From positions 1 to 42,150 of the forward strand of contig JAWKWX010000023.1 in the NCBI GenBank assembly GCA_041397305.1: a DNA stretch of 42,150 nucleotides, written 5' to 3'. This stretch comes from TMP-24 sp041397305 (lineage in GTDB: Bacteria; Pseudomonadota; Alphaproteobacteria; Rhodobacterales; Rhodobacteraceae). Both the position numbers and the translations under genes were made by a program. How positions within the stretch are numbered: the stretch's first letter is position 1; every line of letters begins with the position of its first letter. The notes under the pieces are model-generated. The model was not told the origin of the DNA, did no database searches, and saw only the letters and a program-made list of their open reading frames with translations. Below, in pieces: positions 16,703 to 24,456 of the stretch.

Positions 16703-18304
16703 CTATTCGGCCGGGATCGCGACGCCGAACCCGGCACGGGCCGGTTGCTTGGCGACGGTTGCCCAGAGGTTGTAGAGCATGATGAGGGCACCGGTCAGGA
16801 ACAGCGTTCCACCAAGCGCGCGCACCACATACATCGGGAATTTCGCGGCGACCGTGTCGGCGAAGGCGTTCACGAGGAAGCCGTTCGCATCCACTTCGCG
16901 CCACATCAGGCCTTCCATGATGCCGGTCACCCACATCGAGGCGGCGTAAAGCACGATCCCGATGGTGGCGAGCCAGAAGTGCCAGTTGACGAGGCTGAGG
17001 CTGTAAAGCCCGTCGCGCTTCCACAGTTTCGGCACGAGGTAATAGAGGGCGCCGAAGGTGATCATCCCGTTCCAGCCCAGCGCGCCGGAATGGACGTGGC
17101 CGATGGTCCAGTCGGTGTAGTGGGACAGCGAGTTCACGGCCTTGATCGACATCATCGGCCCTTCGAAGGTCGACATGGCGTAGAAGCCGATCGAGATCAC
17201 CATCATCCTGAGGATCGGGTCGGTGCGCAGCTTGTCCCAGGCACCCGACAGCGTCATCAGCCCGTTGATCGCCCCGCCCCAGGACGGCATCCACAGGATG
17301 ACCGAGAAGACCATGCCAAGCGTCGAGGCCCAGTCGGGCAGCGCGGTGTAATGCAGGTGGTGGGGACCGGCCCAGATGTACAGGAAGATGAGCGCCCAGA
17401 AGTGGATGATCGACAGCTTGTAGCTGTAGACCGGCCGCTCGGCCTGTTTGGGCACGAAATAATACATCATGCCGAGGAAGCCCGCGGTCAGGAAGAAGCC
17501 CACGGCATTATGGCCATACCACCATTGTGTCATCGCATCCTGCACGCCCGAGAAGAGCTGCACCGATTTCGAACCGAAGATCGAAACCGGGATCGAGATG
17601 TTGTTCACCAGATGCAGCATCGCGACAGTGACGATGAACGACAGAAGGAACCAGTTCGCCACGTAGATGTGGGGTTCCTTGCGCTTGAACAGCGTGCCCA
17701 TGAAAACGGCGAGGAACGAGACCCAGACAATGGTCAGCCACCAGTCCACGTACCATTCCGGCTCGGCATATTCCTTCGACTGGGTGGCGCCGAGGATATA
17801 ACCGGTCGCCGCCAGCACGATCACCAGCTGATAGCCCCAGAACACGAACCAGGCGAGATTGCCGCCCCAGAGCCGCGCGGCGGTGGTGCGCTGTACGATA
17901 TAGAAGGTCGACATGATCAGGGCATTGCCGCCGAAAGCGAAGATGACCGCCGATGTGTGCAGCGGGCGCAGCTTGCCGAAATTCATGTAGCCCTGGGTCA
18001 GGTCCGAAAAGTTCAGCGCGGGAAAGGCCAGCTGAAAGGCGATGATCACGCCGACCAGAAAGCCGACGCAGCCCCACAGCGCGGTGGCGATCGCCCCGGC
18101 CCGCACCACGCCATCGTTATATTCGTCCTGCGGATGCGCATGTCCGTCACCAGCCGTCCGCAGCGCCCAGACAAAGGTCGCGGCGGCGGCCAGCATGACG
18201 GTCAGCGCGTTCACCATATAGGCCAGATCATGCGCGTAATTGGCCGCAATGGCGGCCAGAACCGCGATCGCCGCCAGTACGGCAAGCTTGATGTAATCCC
18301 ACAT
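16703..18304 (-). CDS. ccoN: cbb3-type cytochrome c oxidase subunit I, CcoN
   Basis: CcoN is the catalytic subunit of the high-oxygen-affinity cbb3 oxidase, with a low-spin heme b and the heme b3-CuB centre. The 533-residue, 12-helix protein keeps the expected ligands: His116 (LRPLHTSAV) and His405 in GHVHSG for heme b, His403 for heme b3, and His265 (WYGHNAV), His315 and His316 (GPHHLHY) for CuB. The start at 18304, MWDYIKLAVL, is preceded by AAGGGA and matches family N-termini; an ATG at 18364 would add 20 basic residues. Two FnrL-type boxes lie upstream, with the nearer centred about 103 bases before the start, so low-oxygen induction is expected. Confidence 0.98.
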   Translation of the reverse strand: MWDYIKLAVLAAIAVLAAIAANYAHDLAYMVNALTVMLAAAATFVWALRTAGDGHAHPQDEYNDGVVRAGAIATALWGCVGFLVGVIIAFQLAFPALNFSDLTQGYMNFGKLRPLHTSAVIFAFGGNALIMSTFYIVQRTTAARLWGGNLAWFVFWGYQLVIVLAATGYILGATQSKEYAEPEWYVDWWLTIVWVSFLAVFMGTLFKRKEPHIYVANWFLLSFIVTVAMLHLVNNISIPVSIFGSKSVQLFSGVQDAMTQWWYGHNAVGFFLTAGFLGMMYYFVPKQAERPVYSYKLSIIHFWALIFLYIWAGPHHLHYTALPDWASTLGMVFSVILWMPSWGGAINGLMTLSGAWDKLRTDPILRMMVISIGFYAMSTFEGPMMSIKAVNSLSHYTDWTIGHVHSGALGWNGMITFGALYYLVPKLWKRDGLYSLSLVNWHFWLATIGIVLYAASMWVTGIMEGLMWREVDANGFLVNAFADTVAAKFPMYVVRALGGTLFLTGALIMLYNLWATVAKQPARAGFGVAIPAE

Positions 18305-18400
18305 TCTCGCGTCCCTTCGTCGCTTCGCGGGTGCGGGCAAGACAGAGTCCCGCCCCCCGGTCACTCACCGGCACTTAGTCCGGTCACCACCCGTTTCACA

Positions 18401-18414
18401 TTGATCTGGGTCAA
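18401..18414 (-). promoter_or_regulatory. FnrL-type binding box, ccoN-proximal
   Basis: TTGATCTGGGTCAA matches the Rhodobacter FnrL pattern TTGAY-N4-RTCAA exactly. If FnrL acts at the class II position (centre at -41.5), ccoN transcription would start near 18366, about 60 bases before its ATG. It controls the minus-strand oxidase operon by position. Confidence 0.85.
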
Positions 18415-18430
18415 GCCGCAAGCGCGCGGT

Positions 18431-18444
18431 TTGATCCGCGTCAA
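18431..18444 (+). promoter_or_regulatory. FnrL-type binding box, usp-proximal
   Basis: TTGATCCGCGTCAA again fits the FnrL pattern exactly, and its centre is exactly 30 bp from the first box. A class II position would put the usp start near 18479, with TAGCTT (18466-18471) as the -10. The lack of a TTG-type -35 there fits an activator-dependent promoter. A hairpin ACCCCC/GGGGGT (18484-18500) lies in the leader. Confidence 0.8.
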
Positions 18445-18528
18445 AGCGGCGCATCGAGCAGGGGCTAGCTTGTTCCGGCAGCGACCCCCATATCGGGGGT
18501 GCCCGGATCATCCCTGAGGGAGACAAGC

Positions 18529-19377
18529 ATGGCTTACAAATCCATCCTGACCGTCGTCACCGCGGCCAAGTCGGCCGCCACCCAGATTGACGCCGCCGTG
18601 GCGCTGGCGCGGCGCGAGGACGCGCATCTCGATGTCCTGTGCCTGTCCATCGACCGCACGCAGAGCGGCTATTATTATATCGGCGCCGCGCCAATGGCGC
18701 CGATCGTGCTGCAGGAAACGCTCCAGCAGGCAGAGGCAGAGGCGAAGGCGATCGAGGCCGCCGTCCGCGCCCAGCTCGCGCCGGAGGAGATCCGCTGGGC
18801 GGTCGACACTGCCATCGCCCAGATGGGCGCCGTCGGGCCCGAGGTCGGGCGGCTGGCGCGGTTCGCCGATCTCGTGGTGGTGCCGCAACCCTATGGCGCC
18901 GGGACCGATTCGGAACAGGAACAGATCCTCGAATCGGCGCTCTTCGACGGGCGCGCCGCCGTCCTCATGCTGCCGCCCGGCAAGGTCGATGCCGATTACG
19001 GCCGTCGCATCGTCGTCGCCTGGAACCAGAGCGACCAGTCGATGGCGGCCGTCCGGGCCGCCCTTCCGGCACTGAAGGCCGCCGCCTTCGTCGATGTCGT
19101 CGTCGTCGCCCCGCCGGCGCATGGGCCGGAACGGTCCGACCCGGGCGGCATGCTGTCGCAATTCCTGTCGCGCCACGGCATCCGCACCGAGGTGTCCGTA
19201 CTGGCCAAGACGCTGCCGCATGTCTCCGACCAGCTTTGCCGCCATATCGAGGACGTGAATGCCGACCTTCTGGTCATGGGTGCTTACGGCCATTCGCGGT
19301 TCCGCGAGGCGATCCTCGGCGGCACGACGCTGGAAATGCTGGAAAAAGCTCCGGTGCCGGTGCTGACGGCGCATTGA
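18529..19377 (+). CDS. Tandem universal stress protein
   Basis: Usp proteins are nucleotide-binding stress and survival factors, in these bacteria often tied to oxygen limitation. The 282-residue protein is two Usp folds: residues 1-~145 start MAYKSILTVVTAAKS but lack a clear ATP motif, while residues ~158-282 end with G251-x2-G254-x9-G264 (GAYGHSR...GGTT), the usual ATP-binding loop, and VPVLTAH. The start at 18529 follows GAGGGAGA. It is divergent from ccoN with an FnrL box at its own promoter position, so co-induction with the cbb3 oxidase at low oxygen is likely. A convergent hairpin follows. Confidence 0.9.
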   Translation: MAYKSILTVVTAAKSAATQIDAAVALARREDAHLDVLCLSIDRTQSGYYYIGAAPMAPIVLQETLQQAEAEAKAIEAAVRAQLAPEEIRWAVDTAIAQMGAVGPEVGRLARFADLVVVPQPYGAGTDSEQEQILESALFDGRAAVLMLPPGKVDADYGRRIVVAWNQSDQSMAAVRAALPALKAAAFVDVVVVAPPAHGPERSDPGGMLSQFLSRHGIRTEVSVLAKTLPHVSDQLCRHIEDVNADLLVMGAYGHSRFREAILGGTTLEMLEKAPVPVLTAH

Positions 19378-19378
19378 C

Positions 19379-19428
19379 GGCCGGAAGGCACGCCCCGGCG
19401 CCCGCATGGCGCCAGCGCTGATCCGGCC
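19379..19428. terminator. Shared hairpin between usp and the VOC gene
   Basis: GGCCGGA (19379-19385) pairs with TCCGGCC (19422-19428), enclosing GGCGCC (19397-19402) paired with GGCGCC (19408-19413) across CGCAT. It lies between two convergent stops and could end both transcripts. No U tract is evident on either strand. Confidence 0.45.
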
Positions 19429-19431
19429 TCG

Positions 19432-19848
19432 TCAGTCCGGTCGCCTCGGTTCGTCCCGGTTGTTGCAATAGAGCGCGATCTTGTTGCCCTGCGGGTCGCG
19501 CAAATAGCCAACGTAGAAATACGGGCCATAGGCACCGCGAAAACCCGGCGCGCCCTCGGTCCGCCCGCCGGCCGCCAGCGCGGCCGCATGAAGCTCGCGC
19601 ACCTTCGCCTGGGTTTCCACCCGGAACGCCACCATCGTGCCGTTGCCGACCGATGCGCGCTGTCCGTCGAACGGATAGCGTATATAAAGTTCGACTGGCG
19701 CCTGCCGGTCGTCCGGTCCGCCCGGAATAGAACAGCTCAACCCCTCGTCCGAGAGCGTCAGTTCATAGCCAAGGCCCGGCAGGAAGGCGGAATAGAACCT
19801 CTCCGCCGCCCCGATATCGTCGGCGCCGAGTGTTACGTAACCTATCAT
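19432..19848 (-). CDS. VOC-superfamily (glyoxalase/bleomycin-resistance-like) protein
   Basis: The 138-residue protein shows the paired beta-alpha-beta modules of the VOC fold: IGYVTLGADDIGAAERFYSAFLPGLGY at the N-terminus and a C-terminal module with YFYVGYLRDPQGNKIALYCN. The ordinary metal-binding Glu near the end is not obvious, because the final strand reads GNKIALYC rather than the usual GNxIEL, so catalysis is uncertain. ATG 19848 is chosen with GGAGGG 10 bases upstream; an in-frame ATG at 19929 adds 27 residues of no family character. Substrate unknown. It is distinct in sequence from the VOC gene next to recF. Confidence 0.8.
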   Translation of the reverse strand: MIGYVTLGADDIGAAERFYSAFLPGLGYELTLSDEGLSCSIPGGPDDRQAPVELYIRYPFDGQRASVGNGTMVAFRVETQAKVRELHAAALAAGGRTEGAPGFRGAYGPYFYVGYLRDPQGNKIALYCNNRDEPRRPD

Positions 19849-20040
19849 GCGGTCTTGGCCCTCCGTGCCGGATGAAGCGTCGAACGGGTGGTTCCGATGC
19901 TCCCTCGACCAATAATCATGATGCGCCATGAATCACAGCTGCCATTGCCTCTGCCTGCGAAATGGTGATTCCATCCGGCGTCAGGCGCAAAGGTCCCTGC
20001 CTACTGTTCCTGACAGGGGCCTGGCGGGCGAAGAAAGCGC

Positions 20041-20085
20041 TTGATCTCAAGTTGAGTTGAGAAATTAGAACACTCCGGGGATCAA
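20041..20085 (+). promoter_or_regulatory. Palindromic operator-like cluster before the MFS exporter
   Basis: CTCAA-G-TTGAG (20046-20056) is a perfect inverted repeat, followed at once by another TTGAG (20057-20061). TTGATC (20041-20046) is mirrored by GATCAA (20080-20085). This AT-richer patch lies 16-61 bases before the exporter ATG. The arrangement suggests a repressor site; no regulator gene is adjacent. It does not fit the FnrL spacing. Confidence 0.4.
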
Positions 20086-20101
20086 ACTGGAAGAGCGGAT
20101 C

Positions 20102-21541
20102 ATGACGGGAACGGCAGAGGAAGTGGGTGCGGCGCATGTGCCCTGGCGGGAGGTGCTGACGCGCGCCCAGATGTCTTCCCTCCTGCTGGTGTGCCTCGGC
20201 GTCTGGCTGCATGCGGCGGATGCCTTGATCGTCGCCACCATGATGCCTGCCATCGTGGCCTCGGTCGGGGGCGATGAATATGTCGCCTGGTCAATCGCCC
20301 TTTACGAAATCGGCACGATCCTGGCGGGTGCCACCGGGGCCTGGCTGACGCGCCGTATCGGCCTGAGGAAACCCATGGGTGGCGCAGCCCTGATCTTCGC
20401 AGCGGGCTGCCTGCTCAGTGCCGTGGCGCCGACGATGCCCGTGCTTCTTGGCGGGCGTCTTCTTCAGGGGATCGGCGGCGGCGGGCTGACGGCCATGTCT
20501 TTCATCGCCATGAACCGGCTGTTCGCCGCGCGCTATCTGGCCCGCGTCATGGCGGTGATCTCGGTCCTGTGGGGCGGCGCTGCCTTCCTCGGGCCGCTGG
20601 TCGGCGGTGTGTTCGCCGAGCATCTGGGCTGGCGCTGGGGTTTTGTCTTCTTCGGCGCCCAGGCACTCGCGCTCGCGCTCTGGATTCTCCTGCTGCTGCG
20701 CCTGCCGCCCGCCGCCGGTTCCGTGGCACAGGGCGGCCGGCTGCCGCTTGGGCGGCTCGCGCTCCTCGGGCTCGGGATACTTGCTGTTGCCTGGGCCGGG
20801 ATCGGTATCTCGCCACTCAGGACCAGCCTTCTCCTTATCTCCGGTCTCGCGGCGCTGGCCCTCTTCCTTGCCGCCGACGCCCGCGCGGGCGCGGACCGTC
20901 TGCTGCCGTGCCGTCCGCTCGATCCGCGCGCGCCGATCGGTGCGGCGCAGCTGATGAACCTCGCGATGAGCGTGGCGACGATCGCGCTTGTCGCCTACGG
21001 ACCCTTGCTGATGGTGCTGATCCACCATGCCTCGCCTACCGAGGCCGGCATGGTGCTTGCGGTCGAGGCGATCGCCTGGACGGTGGCGGCCTTCACCTTC
21101 TCCGGCGCACCGGAAAAGCGCGACCCGCTCCATATCGCTGTCGGCATCAGCTGCGTCGCGGCGGGTGTCACAAGTGCGATCTGGATCCTGCCGCACGGGC
21201 CGCTTGCCCTGATCGCGCTGCCTTCGGGCCTTCAGGGCTTCGGTTTCGGCCTGGCCTGGACCTTCGTCCTGCGCCGCGCGCGCCGACTGACCGACCCGGA
21301 CGATCTTGACCGTCTGTCCGGCGCCTCCTCGACCATCGGCCATTTCGGCTATGCGTTCGGGGCGGCGCTTCTCGGGATTCTCGCCAATGCCATGGGTTTC
21401 AGCACCGACATGACGGTGTCTGAGGCCGCCCATCTGGCACGCGGCCTTTTCATCGGCTGCCTGCCTGCGCTCGCGGTCGGGCTTTATGCCACCTGGCGGT
21501 TCACGCGGCGCAGCGCGGCGGAACCCGCCTATTCCGGATAG
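20102..21541 (+). CDS. MFS transporter, multidrug-efflux (DHA2-like) type
   Basis: This 479-residue membrane protein has many hydrophobic helices and the MFS pattern: an early polar MMPAIVASVGG segment, then GAWLTRRIGLRKPMGGAALIF matching the loop 2-3 motif, and GGRLLQGIGGGGLTAMSF, typical of drug:proton antiporters of the DHA2 group. A helix count of 12-14 cannot be settled by eye. ATG 20102 has GGAAGAG upstream. The substrate is unknown. Its 3' end overlaps the convergent lipoprotein gene by 13 bases, and a palindromic operator-like patch lies just upstream of the start. Confidence 0.85.
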   Translation: MTGTAEEVGAAHVPWREVLTRAQMSSLLLVCLGVWLHAADALIVATMMPAIVASVGGDEYVAWSIALYEIGTILAGATGAWLTRRIGLRKPMGGAALIFAAGCLLSAVAPTMPVLLGGRLLQGIGGGGLTAMSFIAMNRLFAARYLARVMAVISVLWGGAAFLGPLVGGVFAEHLGWRWGFVFFGAQALALALWILLLLRLPPAAGSVAQGGRLPLGRLALLGLGILAVAWAGIGISPLRTSLLLISGLAALALFLAADARAGADRLLPCRPLDPRAPIGAAQLMNLAMSVATIALVAYGPLLMVLIHHASPTEAGMVLAVEAIAWTVAAFTFSGAPEKRDPLHIAVGISCVAAGVTSAIWILPHGPLALIALPSGLQGFGFGLAWTFVLRRARRLTDPDDLDRLSGASSTIGHFGYAFGAALLGILANAMGFSTDMTVSEAAHLARGLFIGCLPALAVGLYATWRFTRRSAAEPAYSG

Positions 21542-21924
21542 GCCGCCTTGCAGGCGGCCATCGCGGGTGCCGCGGCCTTCGCCAGCGTCGCTCGCCTTTC
21601 GGTCAGGCCCGCCAGCTTGCGCTTCTCGGCCGCCGGATCGATCGGCACCTCGTCGCGCACCGTATCCTCCTGCGGTTCCCAGCACATCTGGGTGCGGACC
21701 CGGGTGCCCGGCGTATGCGGGCCCGGCGCGATGCAGGCGACCCAGGCCCAGCGCGTCACGTCGCGGTATTCATAGGCATAGCCGCGGGCAAGATTGCCTT
21801 CCGTCTCGGCGATCAGGCGCTCGATCTTCCTGAGTTCGCCGGTCTCGCGGCGGATGCACTGTTCCTGCGGCGTGCCGCAGGCGACAAGGGCAAGAGGGGC
21901 CAGCAGAAGGGCACGGGCACGCAT
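21529..21924 (-). CDS. Small cysteine-containing lipoprotein of unknown function
   Basis: The 131-residue product starts with a short basic-hydrophobic signal and a lipobox, LVAC, with Cys16 as the lipidation site, so it should be an outer- or inner-membrane lipoprotein. Four other cysteines (23, 64, 81, 125) in a periplasmic protein suggest two disulfides. Residues 27-47 (ETGELRKIERLIAETEGNLAR) and 96-120 look helical or coiled, flanking a central Trp/Pro-rich part. I recall similar small Rhodobacterales proteins, some mislabelled as an excinuclease subunit; nothing here supports that label. Function unknown. It overlaps the MFS 3' end tail to tail and is divergent from hemF. Confidence 0.75.
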   Translation of the reverse strand: MRARALLLAPLALVACGTPQEQCIRRETGELRKIERLIAETEGNLARGYAYEYRDVTRWAWVACIAPGPHTPGTRVRTQMCWEPQEDTVRDEVPIDPAAEKRKLAGLTERRATLAKAAAPAMAACKAAYPE

Positions 21925-22038
21925 GTCAACACTCCTTGAACCGCAGCTGAGTCTACTCTGCGGCAGACTGCGCGCAAGGGTCGCTATGGCCGGTCCGGCA
22001 GGAACCTGCTAGCAGAAACGCAAGGGAAAGGGCCACCG

Positions 22039-22929
22039 ATGACCGAGACGTTCGACCGCGAGAAGATCGAGGCTTCCGCCTGGTTCCGTACCTTGCGGGA
22101 CCGGATCGTCGCGGCCTTCGAAGGGCTTGAGGACAGCCACCTGTCAGGCCCGTTCGCCGACAGGCCCCCCGGCCGTTTCGACGTGACGCCGACGGTGCGG
22201 ACGGCCGAGGACGGCGGCGAGGCGGGTGGCGGGCTGATGAGCGTGATGCGCGGCGGTCGGGTGTTCGAGAAGGTGGGGGTGAATGTCTCCACCGTCCACG
22301 GCCGACTGGGCGAGCGGGCGCAGAAGGCGATGGCCGCGCGCGGCGTGCCGGGCATGGCGGAGGATCCGCGCTTCTGGGCCTCGGGTATCAGCCTTGTGGC
22401 CCACATGCAGAACCCGCATGCCCCCGCCGCCCATATGAACACCCGCATGTTCTGGACCCCGCAGGCCTTCTGGTTCGGTGGCGGCGCCGACCTCAACCCC
22501 TGCATCGAATACGCGGATGACACGGCGCATTTCCATGCGAAGATGCGGGGCGCCTGCGATGCCCACGATCCGGGCTATTACGCGCGCTTCAAGGCCTGGG
22601 CGGACGACTATTTCTTCATCCCGCACCGGGGCAGGGCGCGGGGCGTGGGCGGCATCTTCTTCGACGATCTGAATACCGGCGACTGGCAGGCCGACTTCGC
22701 CTTCACCCGGTCGGTCGGAGAGGCCTTCCTGCCCGCCTTCCTGCCCTTGGCCGACCGCCGCCGCGCCACGCCCTGGACCGGGGAAGACAAGGAAGCGCAG
22801 CTCATCCATCGCGGGCTTTATGCCGAATATAACCTCGTCTACGACCGGGGCACCAAATTCGGGCTTGAGACCGGACATGATGCCAATGCGGTCTTGATGA
22901 GCCTGCCGCCCCTGGCAAAGTGGGTCTGA
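22039..22929 (+). CDS. hemF: Oxygen-dependent coproporphyrinogen III oxidase
   Basis: HemF converts coproporphyrinogen III to protoporphyrinogen IX using oxygen, late in heme and chlorin synthesis. The 296-residue protein carries family blocks GGLMSVMRGGRVFEKVGVN, GISLVAHMQNPHAPAAHMNTR (conserved His residues), WFGGGADLNP, RGVGGIFFDDL and the C-terminal GLETGHDANAVLMSLPPLAKW. It ends soon after PPLAKW, without the extra tail of the E. coli protein; as far as I recall, alphaproteobacterial HemF often does so. ATG 22039 follows AAGGGAAAGGG. CTAG at 22009-22012 marks a possible -10 without a good -35. A LysE-type gene follows directly. Confidence 0.96.
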   Translation: MTETFDREKIEASAWFRTLRDRIVAAFEGLEDSHLSGPFADRPPGRFDVTPTVRTAEDGGEAGGGLMSVMRGGRVFEKVGVNVSTVHGRLGERAQKAMAARGVPGMAEDPRFWASGISLVAHMQNPHAPAAHMNTRMFWTPQAFWFGGGADLNPCIEYADDTAHFHAKMRGACDAHDPGYYARFKAWADDYFFIPHRGRARGVGGIFFDDLNTGDWQADFAFTRSVGEAFLPAFLPLADRRRATPWTGEDKEAQLIHRGLYAEYNLVYDRGTKFGLETGHDANAVLMSLPPLAKWV

Positions 22930-22930
22930 C

Positions 22931-23563
22931 TTGGACCCGTCCGGCCTGACGTTTGAAACGACGGGCGCATTCCTCGCGCTCTCGGCGATCATCGAACTGA
23001 CGCCGGGGCCCAACATGACCTGGCTTGCGATCGTCGCCGTGACCGAGGGGCGCAGGCCAGGCTATGCGGCGGTGGGCGGCGTGGCGCTTGGCCTCGCCCT
23101 CGTCGGCATCGCCGCGGCACTTGGCCTGGCGGCAGCGATCGGCGCCTCGCCCCTCGCCTACCAGATCCTGCGCTGGGGCGGCGTTCTCTACCTGCTTTGG
23201 CTCGCGTGGGACGGCTGGCGCGGCGACGGCAAGATCGAGGGCATGGCCGGGCCGGGCACGTCGCTCTGGCGCTATTTCCGGCGCGGGCTGATCACCAACC
23301 TGCTCAATCCCAAGGCGGCGGTCTTCTATATCGCGGTCCTGCCGGGCTTTGTCGATCTGTCCGGGCCGGTCCTGTCCCAGACCCTCATTCTCTCTGTCCT
23401 GTATGTCCTCACCGCGACCACGATCCATGCCGCGATCGTCACCGCCGCCGGGTTCGCGCGGCGCTGGCTGGAGGATCCGGTGCGCGAAGGGGCCGCGCGC
23501 CGCGCACTCTCCGCGCTTCTCGCTCTGGTGGCACTCTGGTTTGCGTGGAAGACCGGCGCCTAA
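22931..23563 (+). CDS. LysE/RhtB-family exporter (second copy)
   Basis: A 210-residue hydrophobic protein with the LysE pattern: IIELTPGPNMTWLAIVAVTEG in the first helix (TPGPN motif), GVALGLALVGIAAALGLA in the second, and the central GLITNLLNPKAAVFYIAVLPGFVDL. It should export an amino acid or similar metabolite. No ATG precedes the first helix; TTG 22931, one base after the hemF stop, is the only start that keeps that helix. Tight linkage to hemF suggests co-transcription. Its TAA stop shares bases with the TAG stop of the convergent DMT gene within CTAA at 23560-23563. It differs substantially from the LysE gene near gyrB. Confidence 0.85.
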   Translation: MDPSGLTFETTGAFLALSAIIELTPGPNMTWLAIVAVTEGRRPGYAAVGGVALGLALVGIAAALGLAAAIGASPLAYQILRWGGVLYLLWLAWDGWRGDGKIEGMAGPGTSLWRYFRRGLITNLLNPKAAVFYIAVLPGFVDLSGPVLSQTLILSVLYVLTATTIHAAIVTAAGFARRWLEDPVREGAARRALSALLALVALWFAWKTGA

Positions 23564-24453
23564 AGCCGCGCTTCGGCCCGCAGAAGAAGCGCGACGCCAA
23601 GGATGATCACCGCCATGCCGATCCACTGGCGGCGGCTCACTTTCTGCCGGAACCAGTAGAGCGAGACCGCCTGCGCGAAGATCACTTCAATCAGCGCCAG
23701 CGTGCGGACATTCGCGGCGGCGGTCAGCGCGAAGCCCAGAAACCAGAATTCCGACGCGAAGGCGCCCAGGAATCCGGCGCCGAGCGAGGCACGCCAGACC
23801 CGGAAGGAAGCGACAAGCGCCTGCCGGTCGGCGAACGCCATCCACAGAAGCAGGATCGCCGTCTGCATCGTCAGCGCGATCACCAGCGTGGTCGTGGCCC
23901 TGATCAGGAAGGATCCCTCGCCCAGACCGACGATCCCGCCGCGATAGCCAATGGCCGACAAGCCGAAAAGACCCGCCGCCGCGATGCCAGTCAGGACGGG
24001 CGTCACCTCGCCCCAGAGCGCCACGCCGGGCTTGGTCGAACTGATGATCACACCGACGGTCGCGATCAGGATGGCCGCGAGCATCCCGGGCCCGAGCGGA
24101 TCGCCGAGGATGAGCGCCGCCCCAAGCGCCAGGAGCACGGGTTCGGTCTTGATCCAGGCGGTGGCGAGCGCGAAGGACCGCGCCTGCATCAGCCTGAGCA
24201 TGAATGCCGTCGCGCCGATCTGGGCGAGGGCGCCGATGGCGGTGAACCAGAGCGCGCGGGCGCCGGGCACCGGCAGTGCCTCGCCGGTCGCGAGCCGGAC
24301 GATGATCAGGAAGACCAATGCGAACGGCAGGCCGAAGAGAAACCGCACCTGCGTGGCGCCGACCGTGCCGATGGTCTTCGTCAGCCCGGCCTGCGCCGCG
24401 TTCCGCCCGGTCTGCGCCAGCGCGGCGACGATGGTGACCGGAATCCAGAGCAT
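23560..24453 (-). CDS. EamA/DMT-family membrane transporter
   Basis: The 297-residue protein has about ten hydrophobic helices in two similar halves, the EamA (drug/metabolite transporter) layout. Examples are AIGALAQIGATAFMLRLMQARSFALATAWIKTEPVLLALGAALILGD in the first half and NVRTLALIEVIFAQAVSLYWFRQKVSRRQWIGMAVIILGVALLL in the second, where the final pair of helices is typical. It begins 3 bases after the aminotransferase stop, so both are probably one transcript; it may export or import that enzyme's substrate or product. Substrate not known. Confidence 0.85.
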   Translation of the reverse strand: MLWIPVTIVAALAQTGRNAAQAGLTKTIGTVGATQVRFLFGLPFALVFLIIVRLATGEALPVPGARALWFTAIGALAQIGATAFMLRLMQARSFALATAWIKTEPVLLALGAALILGDPLGPGMLAAILIATVGVIISSTKPGVALWGEVTPVLTGIAAAGLFGLSAIGYRGGIVGLGEGSFLIRATTTLVIALTMQTAILLLWMAFADRQALVASFRVWRASLGAGFLGAFASEFWFLGFALTAAANVRTLALIEVIFAQAVSLYWFRQKVSRRQWIGMAVIILGVALLLRAEARL

Positions 24454-24456
24454 GGG

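Noticed and set aside
15809..18517. 902-codon plus-strand ORF across ccoQ, ccoO and ccoN
   Set aside because: Mirror of the cco genes; composition is His/Arg/Asp-rich low complexity, typical of antisense frames in such genomes.
20041..20054. FnrL box before the MFS gene
   Set aside because: TTGAT is present, but the second half-site is not RTCAA at the required spacing.
22039..22929. hemF as a 3'-truncated gene
   Set aside because: It ends earlier than E. coli HemF, but all conserved blocks are present and, from memory, alphaproteobacterial homologues end near the same PPLxKW point.
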